Shown here: positions 1 through 5,361 of the stretch, piece by piece | How positions within the stretch are numbered: position 1 is the first letter of the stretch | Layout: each line of letters begins with the position of its first letter | DNA from: Deltaproteobacteria bacterium | Lineage (GTDB): Bacteria > Desulfobacterota > DSM-4660 > Desulfatiglandales > HGW-15 | Direction: 5' to 3' | NCBI GenBank assembly: GCA_020342025.1 | Contig: CP070840.1 | Coordinates: 159,823-165,629 of the forward strand | Length of the DNA: 5,807 bases | Notes under the pieces: generated by a model | Told to the model about the DNA's origin: nothing | The model's database searches: none | What the model saw: the letters and a program-made list of their open reading frames with translations, nothing else | Translations under genes and position numbers: made by a program

Positions 1-1058
1 ACCTTTCCCGTGAGAATCTCCACATTGTCAAAGGGCTCCCCCTTCCAGGCCTGGGCAATGGCGAAGAGCATCACCCCGTTGAGGCCTGCGCAGTACGTGC
101 ACATGCTCAGGTCGAATTTGGGGGTGGTAATCCCCTTGATCCCCCTCTTTGCCAGTGAACGTCGAAGGGTATCATTGTCCACATAGGGATAATCATATTC
201 GTGAAAGGAGGCCACATCCTCGATCCTCTCGCCTACCACGTCCACGTCGGACAGATCCATGGGCCTCTCCCTGTCCTGAGCCGCGTGGACCAAATGCGGG
301 ACCCCAGAAGGCTCATAACCAAGCACTTTGGCCCCCACCAAGTCCACCGAGAGCACATCTGTTGAGGCCACGAGGAGGTTGCTCCGTCTGATGCGGCCGT
401 CGAAGGCGGGCCCCCGTTCGTTCGTATAAATGCCGTCCAGGTGAGTGAACATGGGGGGCATCTTGTTGGCCAGCCTGGCCACCATGTAATTGAGGTCCTT
501 TTTCGGGTCAGCACTGTGGCACCTTTTTCGGGAAGGGATATCGATCATACCCTTCAGGTTCTTGATCCCGAGGGTGACCATGGTCTGGTTATGGGTCTTG
601 AGCACGGGCAGGTTCACCACAAAGTCGCTCTCCAGGATATCCACGTTGAAGTTCAGCACCACTTTTTTGCCCAGGTCCACCCTTCTAAAGGGTCGCTCAA
701 AGGTGTTGAGGGACTTGATTCCATAGCGTTCTTTCAAGAGATGGTACCCCAGGGTTTCAAAGGCATGGGCAGGCGTCTCCCTATCCTTCGGATCCATGGT
801 GACCGTGCCTTCCCCAATGGTGATATCATCCACACCACGTTCTTTGAGAAGCACCACCATATCTTCCACCACGCGAGAGGTGGTAATCACCCCCCACTTG
901 GGTATGCGTGCGGCCCTTGTCCAGTAGGCGATGTTGGGCTTGATAAAGACCTTTGAATGGGGGGACACGCGGTCCAGGCCATGGCAGAGTTCTACGGCCC
1001 TGCGGACTGATTCCAAAGGGTGTGCATAACGGACGATGGCCACAATTGAATTACCCAT
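1..1058 (-). CDS. DUF362 domain protein (3' end cut off by window edge)
   Basis: My reading of the minus strand from an ATG at 1056-1058 is open for 352 codons to the window edge, so the C-terminus is missing. The protein shows the DUF362 pattern: KPN at residues 40-42, NLPVLKTH at 149-156, LGIKNLKG at 163-170, an LDGI segment followed by RGPAFDG near 207-221, and ASTDVLSVD at 231-239. A CTYC pair (Cys320, Cys323) lies near the visible end and could bind metal or an Fe-S cluster, as some DUF362 proteins carry ferredoxin-like parts; that is inference. There is no signal peptide or membrane segment, so it is probably cytoplasmic. The start is preceded by a purine-rich AAAGGCAGG about 7 bases upstream. 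The biochemical role of the family is not settled. It is divergent from a transporter operon and may share its control region. The family call is firm; the function is unknown. Confidence 0.9.
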   Translation of the reverse strand, partial: MGNSIVAIVRYAHPLESVRRAVELCHGLDRVSPHSKVFIKPNIAYWTRAARIPKWGVITTSRVVEDMVVLLKERGVDDITIGEGTVTMDPKDRETPAHAFETLGYHLLKERYGIKSLNTFERPFRRVDLGKKVVLNFNVDILESDFVVNLPVLKTHNQTMVTLGIKNLKGMIDIPSRKRCHSADPKKDLNYMVARLANKMPPMFTHLDGIYTNERGPAFDGRIRRSNLLVASTDVLSVDLVGAKVLGYEPSGVPHLVHAAQDRERPMDLSDVDVVGERIEDVASFHEYDYPYVDNDTLRRSLAKRGIKGITTPKFDLSMCTYCAGLNGVMLFAIAQAWKGEPFDNVEILTGK

Positions 1059-1133
1059 ACTTGAACCTGCCTTTCTGAAGTGTGGGATGAGAGTCACCGT
1101 GGATAAAGTATGCTCTATAGAAAAGAGAATTTA

Positions 1134-1163
1134 AATTTAGTATGGTTTCTCAAGGAGCGTCAA
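1134..1163 (-). promoter_or_regulatory. Candidate sigma70-type promoter for the DUF362 gene
   Basis: On the minus strand TTGACG (1163-1158) is followed after 18 bases by TAAATT (1139-1134). The -35 matches the consensus at five of six positions and the -10 at four of six. It would give a leader of roughly 70 bases before the ATG at 1058. The -10 lies in an AT-rich palindromic patch. The call rests on pattern alone. Confidence 0.4.
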
Positions 1164-1207
1164 GTGGGATTTCTGTTCTGCTAAGGGTCCGCAAATCCCG
1201 GCTTGAC
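1159..1207. promoter_or_regulatory. Interrupted dyad between divergent promoters, candidate operator
   Basis: GTCAAG (1159-1164) and GGGATTT (1166-1172) are mirrored as AAATCCC (1193-1199) and CTTGAC (1202-1207). This gives 13 paired positions about a centre near 1183, with one extra base in the right arm between the two blocks. The outer blocks overlap the -35 hexamers of the two divergent promoter candidates. A dimeric regulator binding here would cover both promoters. The symmetry is directly visible; operator function is inferred, and no regulator gene lies in the window. Confidence 0.4.
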
Positions 1208-1229
1208 ATTTTCTCTGTGATCTTATACT
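1203..1229 (+). promoter_or_regulatory. Candidate sigma70-type promoter for the transporter operon
   Basis: A perfect TTGACA (1203-1208) is followed by TATACT (1224-1229), which matches the -10 consensus at five of six positions. The 15-base spacer is shorter than the usual 17. A 17-base spacer would place the -10 at TACTAA (1226-1231), a poorer match. Transcription would begin near 1236 and give a leader of about 450 bases before the binding-protein gene. Confidence 0.5.
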
Positions 1230-1691
1230 AAAATGCCACAATCCATCCGAAAACAAACAAAGGCGCATGGCCTATGGCTTGGAGGTCTTTCAACATTTCA
1301 TGGATTGAGGGAAAAAGCCATCACTTCCATGAGATAAAGGTTCAATCGCCAAACAAATGGACGCCTAGTCGCATTATTTCACCTTCCTTTGGTCATTTGA
1401 GGAGACCTGTTTTGAAGATCAGGCAAAATGCCCAGGGCACGCACGTCTTCAAAGGAAATTTCTCTCCCACCATCCGAGAAAAACACTCTATCCGGAACAC
1501 CATTTTTTCGAATCACACAAATTATCAGCAGACGATTAAACCAGATTTCTGCCGACCGATTTTCATTGGCATGTGGAAAATTCAAATGTGATGAGAGAGA
1601 TGCTTCCCCAGTGCGGGAAGTCTTCAAGACCTGACGCATCTCTCGGTGGATTGCCAACAAGCAGTCAATCTTAAAGTGAAAGGGGGATATC
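1230..1691 (+). other. Long leader/intergenic stretch without a convincing gene
   Basis: About 460 bases lie between the plus promoter candidate and the binding-protein start, visibly more AT-rich than the flanking genes. A 105-codon plus frame (1274-1591) has no ribosome binding site and no recognisable protein character. An 86-codon minus frame (1379-1639) has a partly protein-like C-terminal half but only a weak start context, and I do not call it a gene. A 7-base inverted repeat (TCATGGA 1298-1304 with TCCATGA 1326-1332) and the folded element at 1595-1644 are the only other structures I see. The stretch may be an untranslated leader, a decayed gene or both. Confidence 0.5.
1595..1644 (+). 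promoter_or_regulatory. Structured RNA leader element, candidate cis-regulator
   Basis: GAGAGATGC (1595-1603) pairs perfectly with GCATCTCTC (1636-1644) to close a 50-base domain. Inside, TTCCC (1604-1608) pairs with GGGAA (1615-1619) around a 6-base loop, and GTCTT/AAGAC (1620-1624, 1626-1630) form a short, strained second hairpin. The result is a possible three-way junction ending 36 bases before the ribosome binding site of the binding-protein gene. No uridine run follows, so it is not an intrinsic terminator. It does not match a riboswitch class I know. Post-transcriptional control is inferred from fold and position only. Confidence 0.35.
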
Positions 1692-3011
1692 ATGAAAAGG
1701 CGTAATCTTTTATTGAGCGTTTTGCTTGCCCTCTGCTTTGTGGTGAGCATGAGTTTTTCCGCTTGGGGGGCCCAGACCATCAAAATCGGCGTGATTGGAC
1801 CCATGAACTTTATGCAAGGCAAAGGACATTGGAATGGAGCCACCATGGCCATGGAGGAGATCAATGCCAAAGGAGGCGTCAAAGTTGGCAAGAAAAAAAT
1901 GAAAATTGAGCTGGTCAAGGCCGATTCTAATGAATTCTTGAACGTGACGGATGCCACCAATGCCATGGAGCTGCTCCTCACTCGCCACAAGGTAGATTTC
2001 ATTGTGGGCGGCTTTAGAACAGAAGCGGTTCTGGCCATGCAAGACATTGCCATGGACTACAAGAAGATCTTCATTGGGTGCGGTGCTGCCCACCCGGAAC
2101 TGTGCGAAAGGGTGGCCAAGGACTACAAGAGATATAAATACTTCTTTCGGGGAACGCCTTTCAACTCCAGGTTCCTGGTCAAGACCTGTTTCATCCAGAT
2201 GGCGACCGTGGGCGGAATCTTGAAAAAATACCTGGGCATCCCCCAGGTAAAGGTGGCCATCGCGGCTGAGAAGGCCATGTGGGTGGACCCCATGATCAAG
2301 GCGGCCCAGGGGTTTATCCCCAAAATGGGCATGGAGGTGGTCGGCATCTGGAGACCCTCCGCGGTGGCCACGGACCTGACGGCCGAGCTCTCCGCGATCC
2401 AGCGTTCGGGGGCGCACATGATCTTCACCACCTTTTCCTCATCGGTGGGGATTGCCTTTGCCAGGCAGGCTGGGGAGCTCAAGGTCCCCGCGGTGCAGGT
2501 GGGGATCAACGTGGAGGCCCAGAAGGATGGTTTTTGGGAGGCTACCCAGCAGATGGGCAACTATGTGATGACCATGAACACCTATGCCCGGGATGTGGAA
2601 TACAATGAACTCACCAAGCCTTTTATTGATCAATACATCCAGAGGTTCGGTGAGGTGCCCACTTACACCGTTGCCACCTATGACGCTATAGTCTCTACCC
2701 TGGTCCCGGTCATCGAAAAGGCCGGGACACTCAATGCGGATAAGCTTGTGGTGTTGATGGAGAATCGCGAGCCGTACAAGGTGGCCTCGGGAACGATAGC
2801 ATACATCAAAGACGCTGAGGGCCGTCCTCTTCATGATCTGAAATGGGGGCCAGGTTTTCTAACCAGTCTGGGTGTCCAATGGCAGGATGGGAAGCTCGTG
2901 GGCGTGTGGCCCTATAAGTGGAAGCCGACCCCTGATGGCCCCGAGGTCACTTACAAGGGCATCGTTCCTTACAAGATACCGCCGTGGGTCGTCGAAGCCT
3001 ATAAGAAGTAA
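1692..3011 (+). CDS. ABC transporter substrate-binding protein, LivJ/LivK type (Peripla_BP_6)
   Basis: This is a periplasmic type 1 solute-binding protein that would deliver a ligand to the LivH/LivM channel encoded next. The signal peptide is clear: MKRR, a hydrophobic run over residues 6-22, then a likely cut after Gly26 or Ala27. Cys15 does not lie in a valid lipobox, so the mature protein should be soluble. Residues 29-37 (TIKIGVIGP) followed by NGATMAMEEINAKGG (48-62) are the family's opening strand and helix; VDFIVGG (101-107) and the AHMIFTTF strand (241-248) fit the two-lobe fold. At 439 residues it is longer than E. coli LivJ/LivK (about 370). The extra length appears to be in the Trp/Pro-rich tail from about residue 375. 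The start has AGGGGG 5 bases upstream. The ligand cannot be deduced; the ligase downstream argues for an organic acid rather than an amino acid. Confidence 0.93.
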   Translation: MKRRNLLLSVLLALCFVVSMSFSAWGAQTIKIGVIGPMNFMQGKGHWNGATMAMEEINAKGGVKVGKKKMKIELVKADSNEFLNVTDATNAMELLLTRHKVDFIVGGFRTEAVLAMQDIAMDYKKIFIGCGAAHPELCERVAKDYKRYKYFFRGTPFNSRFLVKTCFIQMATVGGILKKYLGIPQVKVAIAAEKAMWVDPMIKAAQGFIPKMGMEVVGIWRPSAVATDLTAELSAIQRSGAHMIFTTFSSSVGIAFARQAGELKVPAVQVGINVEAQKDGFWEATQQMGNYVMTMNTYARDVEYNELTKPFIDQYIQRFGEVPTYTVATYDAIVSTLVPVIEKAGTLNADKLVVLMENREPYKVASGTIAYIKDAEGRPLHDLKWGPGFLTSLGVQWQDGKLVGVWPYKWKPTPDGPEVTYKGIVPYKIPPWVVEAYKK

Positions 3012-3036
3012 CCTATCCTTTGCATCTTTCCCGCCT

Positions 3037-3051
3037 CTCCTCACCGAGGAG
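3037..3051 (+). other. Stem-loop just after the binding-protein gene
   Basis: CTCCTC (3037-3042) and GAGGAG (3046-3051) form a 6-base stem with a 3-base loop, 25 bases after the stop codon. There is no T-run behind it, so it is not a standard intrinsic terminator. A stem here could protect the 3' end of the binding-protein message and let it accumulate above the permease message, as is known for some transporter operons. That role is inference. Confidence 0.3.
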
Positions 3052-3063
3052 GCTGTGTGATAA

Positions 3064-3191
3064 CGTCATTGCGAGGGACTCCCGCGAAGGCGGGAGGACC
3101 GAAGCAATCTCATAAGGCGTTGAAAACAAGGAGATTGCCGCGCTCCCTTCAGGGAGTTTACCCTGAGGCACTCGAAGGGCTCGCAATGGCG
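3064..3191. repeat. REP/MITE-like interrupted palindrome (TCATTGCGAG family)
   Basis: The outer arms CGTCATTGCGAG (3064-3075) and CTCGCAATGGCG (3180-3191) are complementary at 11 of 12 positions. The inner arms GCAATCTC (3104-3111) and GAGATTGC (3131-3138) are perfectly complementary. The left half holds a 7-base hairpin, CTCCCGC/GCGGGAG (3079-3085, 3090-3096), with a 4-base loop. The motif pair TCATTGCGAG ... GCAATCTC is, from memory, a dispersed intergenic repeat in many Desulfobacterota and related genomes. It fills most of the gap between the binding protein and LivH. The symmetry is certain; the family name is recalled rather than searched. Confidence 0.75.
3145..3179. repeat. Nested inverted repeat within the right half of the palindrome
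   Basis: CCCTTC (3145-3150) pairs with GAAGGG (3174-3179), and inside it TCAGGG (3149-3154) mirrors CCCTGA (3161-3166); the two pairings overlap by two bases and are partly exclusive. A third option is CTCCC/GGGAG (3143-3147, 3152-3156). The bottom strand reads CCCTTCGAG then CTCAGGG, resembling another common dispersed intergenic repeat. This suggests a composite in which one repeat inserted into, or recombined with, another. Confidence 0.5.
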
Positions 3192-3196
3192 AAAAG

Positions 3197-3213
3197 AGAC
3201 TGCGACACAGTCT
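3197..3213 (+). repeat. Small hairpin at the end of the palindromic repeat
   Basis: AGACTG (3197-3202) and CAGTCT (3208-3213) make a perfect 6-base stem with a 5-base loop. It directly follows the right arm of the long palindrome and may be part of the same mobile unit. A G-rich run follows, not a T-run, so it is not a terminator. It lies 40 bases before the LivH start. Confidence 0.4.
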
Positions 3214-3253
3214 GGAGGGGGGAGGGCCGGGAACGAACCATCTCTGAGGCCAT

Positions 3254-4123
3254 ATGATACTGGATATCATTACCAGCGGTCTGATTAGCGGGAGTATATA
3301 TGCCCTCCTAGCCATTGGGTTTTCGCTCATCTTTGGCGTGGCCCGTATCGTCAACATTGCCCACACGGCCTTTTACATGGTGGCCGCCTATTGCATCTAT
3401 TTTGGGACGCACAAACTGGGTTTCCATCCGGTCTGGGGCATGGTGGGGGGCATCGTGTTGGTCACCCTGTTGGGGCTCATTTCTTACAAGCTCTTCATAG
3501 ACCCTATTCGTGAGCACGAGGGGGCGGTCCTCATCGGGACCATCGCTCTGGCCGTAGCGCTACAGGAGATTATGCTTATCCTCTTTACCGGGGACTTTCT
3601 GAGCGTGCCTTCCCTGGTTGGGGGATACTTCAAGATTTCTGATGTCAAGATCTTCTACCAGCAATTGCTCACCTTTGGCATGGCCCTGATCATATTAGGC
3701 GCCCTCTGGCTCCTGTTAATAAAAACCAAGCTGGGCCTGGCCATCCGATCCACGGCTGAGGACAGGGAAGTGGCCAACCTGATGGGCATGAATGAAAGTC
3801 GCGTGGCCTTGATTACCATGGGTATCTCCGTCGGATTGGCCGGGTTTACAGGGGCCGTGGTGGTGCCCCTCACGACCCTTCACCCCTTTATGTGGATGCA
3901 CCCCCTGATCATGATGATGGCGGTCGTTGTTCTAGGGGGATTGGGCAGCATCAAGGGGAGCTTCGTGGGGGCCTATATCCTGGGATTTGCCGAGGCCCTG
4001 GTGGTCTTTGTGGCACCCATGGGGGCCTATTTGAAGGGTTCTGTGGCCCTCTCCATTATGATCCTCGTGCTATTGATCCGGCCAGAGGGCCTCTTTGGCG
4101 TGGCTTTTGAGGAAGAGAGATAG
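3254..4123 (+). CDS. livH: LivH-type ABC transporter permease
   Basis: This inner-membrane permease of the branched-chain amino acid transporter family would form half of the translocation channel with the LivM-type protein. Its 289 residues fit the family length. The N-terminal SGSIYALLAIGFSLIFGVARIVNIAH (residues 12-37 region) is the characteristic LivH opening. A cytoplasmic coupling loop is seen as GLAIRSTAEDREVANLMGMN (161-180), the site that contacts the ATPase. GGLGSIKGSFVGA (228-240) and RPEGLFG (276-282) are conserved C-terminal motifs. About eight hydrophobic spans are visible. The ATG has only GAGG 4 bases upstream, a modest ribosome binding site just after the repeat. The next gene follows after 4 bases, so the two permeases are surely co-transcribed. 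The symbol denotes the family; the transported compound is unknown. Confidence 0.92.
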   Translation: MILDIITSGLISGSIYALLAIGFSLIFGVARIVNIAHTAFYMVAAYCIYFGTHKLGFHPVWGMVGGIVLVTLLGLISYKLFIDPIREHEGAVLIGTIALAVALQEIMLILFTGDFLSVPSLVGGYFKISDVKIFYQQLLTFGMALIILGALWLLLIKTKLGLAIRSTAEDREVANLMGMNESRVALITMGISVGLAGFTGAVVVPLTTLHPFMWMHPLIMMMAVVVLGGLGSIKGSFVGAYILGFAEALVVFVAPMGAYLKGSVALSIMILVLLIRPEGLFGVAFEEER

Positions 4124-4127
4124 GCTT

Positions 4128-5168
4128 ATGGGTCTGCTCGGTTACTACCTGAAAAAGCTCTTTACTATTTTTAAAGGGGAAGTGCTGGTCCTCCCCAGCC
4201 GGATTGTCGTCTTTGTTTTCTTCCTGGTCCTGCTCCTTTTGCCCGTGGTGACCCAGGATCCCTATGTGCTGCGCATCCTCATATTGACCAGCATCTTTGC
4301 CATACTGGCGGCCAGTTGGGATCTCTTGTCCGGTTTTACAGGCCAGATGAATTTTGGGCACGCCCTTTTCTTCGGCGTGGGGGCCTACACAGCCGCCCTT
4401 TTGAATTACCACACCCACTTGCCCCCTTGGGGCAGCATCCCCATGGGCGGGCTGGCCGCGGTTCTGGCCGGTCTGATCATTGGCATCCCTTGCCTTAGAC
4501 TCAAAGGGACTTACCTGGCCCTCACCACACTCGCGTTCCCCATTATTTTGATGGGAATCGTTTTCGCCATCCCCAATATCACGGGAGGAGAGTTGGGGGT
4601 CTCCGGCCTCTCGCGCCTTTCCGGGAGCCGTCTGAGTGATTACTACGTCAGCGTCGTGCTCATGCTGGGTTTGTGTACCGTCATGTGGAAAATCACCGAC
4701 TCCAACACGGGCATTATTTTCCATGCCATCCGAGAAGATGAGCTGGCCGTGAGGTCTGCAGGCATCAATACAACCCGCTACAAGCTGCTTGCCTTTAGCC
4801 TGAGCGGGTTCTTTGCCGGCATATCCGGGGGACTCTATGCCCACTTCATGAGGATCGCCGGCCCTTCCACTCTAGAGGTGTCCATGTCTTTCACGGTGGT
4901 GATCTGGGCCATATTCGGGGGGATAGTGACCATCTATGGCCCTGTGGGCGCGGTCTTCATTCTTTTCCCCTTGTTGGAGTTCTTTCGCTTCTGGCCCGAA
5001 TATCGCATGCTCATGTTCGCCATTGTTATCTTACTGATCCTTCTCTACATGCCAGACGGGCTCCTTCCCTGGGTGCGCGACAAGATTGAGACGGAATGTC
5101 CCAGGTGTAAGATCAGGAACGTGGCGACCCGGAAGACGTGCCGGATCTGCACGGCGCCATTGGATTGA
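4128..5168 (+). CDS. livM: LivM-type ABC transporter permease with C-terminal zinc-ribbon-like tail
   Basis: This is the second channel subunit of the liv-type transporter, an inner-membrane protein of 346 residues. Family motifs include DLLSGFTGQMNFGHALFFGV (residues 65-84), LRLKGTYLALTTLAF (123-137), the ATPase-contact loop AIREDELAVRSAGINTTRYK (200-219) and GGIVTIYGPVGAVF (264-277), followed by the terminal YMPDGLLP (307-314). I chose ATG 4128 over the upstream TTG at 4095, because the latter would overlap livH by 29 bases and adds nothing conserved. Upstream purines (AGGAAG near 4110-4115) are distant, so translational coupling to livH is likely. Unusually, after the last membrane span the protein continues with Cys324, Cys327, Cys338 and Cys341 in a CX2C-X10-CX2C arrangement rich in Arg/Lys, typical of a small zinc ribbon. 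This tail should lie on the cytoplasmic side. Its role is unknown. Confidence 0.92.
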   Translation: MGLLGYYLKKLFTIFKGEVLVLPSRIVVFVFFLVLLLLPVVTQDPYVLRILILTSIFAILAASWDLLSGFTGQMNFGHALFFGVGAYTAALLNYHTHLPPWGSIPMGGLAAVLAGLIIGIPCLRLKGTYLALTTLAFPIILMGIVFAIPNITGGELGVSGLSRLSGSRLSDYYVSVVLMLGLCTVMWKITDSNTGIIFHAIREDELAVRSAGINTTRYKLLAFSLSGFFAGISGGLYAHFMRIAGPSTLEVSMSFTVVIWAIFGGIVTIYGPVGAVFILFPLLEFFRFWPEYRMLMFAIVILLILLYMPDGLLPWVRDKIETECPRCKIRNVATRKTCRICTAPLD

Positions 5169-5238
5169 GGAATACATCCATTTGTTATGAGACGAGGTCT
5201 TTCGACCGCAATTGATCAATAACTTGCAGCGTTGGTTA

Positions 5239-5324
5239 TGGAGTGATGGATAGCAAAAGAGGGAAATACGTTTTTACATCTTTTAACCCATTACTCCAGC
5301 ACTCCAAGACTCCAATACTCCACG
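5239..5324. repeat. ACTCCANN octamer array with inverted upstream partner
   Basis: Four consecutive 8-base units of the form ACTCCANN occupy 5293-5300, 5301-5308, 5309-5316 and 5317-5324. Upstream, TGGAGTGATGGA (5239-5250) is complementary at 11 of 12 positions to TCCAGCACTCCA (5295-5306). The whole could fold into a long hairpin with a loop of about 44 bases. I recall similar 'ACTCCA' strings as dispersed intergenic repeats in Desulfobacterota; no search was possible. The repeat fills the gap between the LivM and ligase genes and encodes nothing credible. Confidence 0.65.
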
Positions 5325-5346
5325 TCCGGGCATAGCCCAGATTAAA

Positions 5347-5354
5347 AGGTGAGG
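5347..5354 (+). promoter_or_regulatory. Strong ribosome binding site of the acyl-CoA ligase gene
   Basis: AGGTGAGG lies 7 bases before the ATG at 5362. It is the best Shine-Dalgarno match in the window and fixes the start of the ligase. The two permease starts have much weaker sites. Confidence 0.75.
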
Positions 5355-5361
5355 ATAATTT

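Noticed and set aside
1459..1508. TTTCTC/GAGAAA hairpin and a following T6 run as a terminator
   Set aside because: The stem is AT-rich and more than 20 bases from the T-run, so the geometry does not fit an intrinsic terminator.
1274..1591. 105-codon plus-strand frame in the leader
   Set aside because: It has no ribosome binding site, an implausible composition and no recognisable motif; it is more likely chance in an AT-rich stretch.
1725..1736. Possible lipobox around Cys15 of the binding protein (LALC)
   Set aside because: The residue before Cys is Leu, not Gly/Ala/Ser, and Cys15 is in the middle of the hydrophobic core; a normal signal peptidase I site at 26-27 fits better.
2229..2249. 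Perfect 8-base stem with 5-base loop (TACCTGGG/CCCAGGTA)
   Set aside because: It lies inside the binding-protein gene and encodes an ordinary YLGIPQV segment; there is no T-run or positional reason for a regulatory role.
1710..2834. Several antisense and out-of-frame reading frames over the binding-protein gene
   Set aside because: They are shadows of a clearly coding frame with a signal peptide and family motifs; the codon bias of the real gene keeps other frames open.
3057..3257. 66-codon frame between the binding protein and LivH
   Set aside because: It consists almost wholly of the palindromic repeat translated, and has no ribosome binding site.
4095..4127. TTG start extending LivM by 11 residues
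   Set aside because: It overlaps LivH by 29 bases and adds a basic stretch without family conservation; ATG at 4128 gives a normal 4-base operon gap.
4056..4844. 262-codon minus-strand frame over the LivH/LivM genes
   Set aside because: It is highly charged and low in hydrophobic residues, which is what the reverse of membrane-protein codons gives; the plus strand explains the region fully.
5196..5219. Short hairpin GGTC/GACC and TTGATCAA palindrome after LivM
   Set aside because: The stems are only 4 bases with no T-run; they are too weak to call a terminator or operator.
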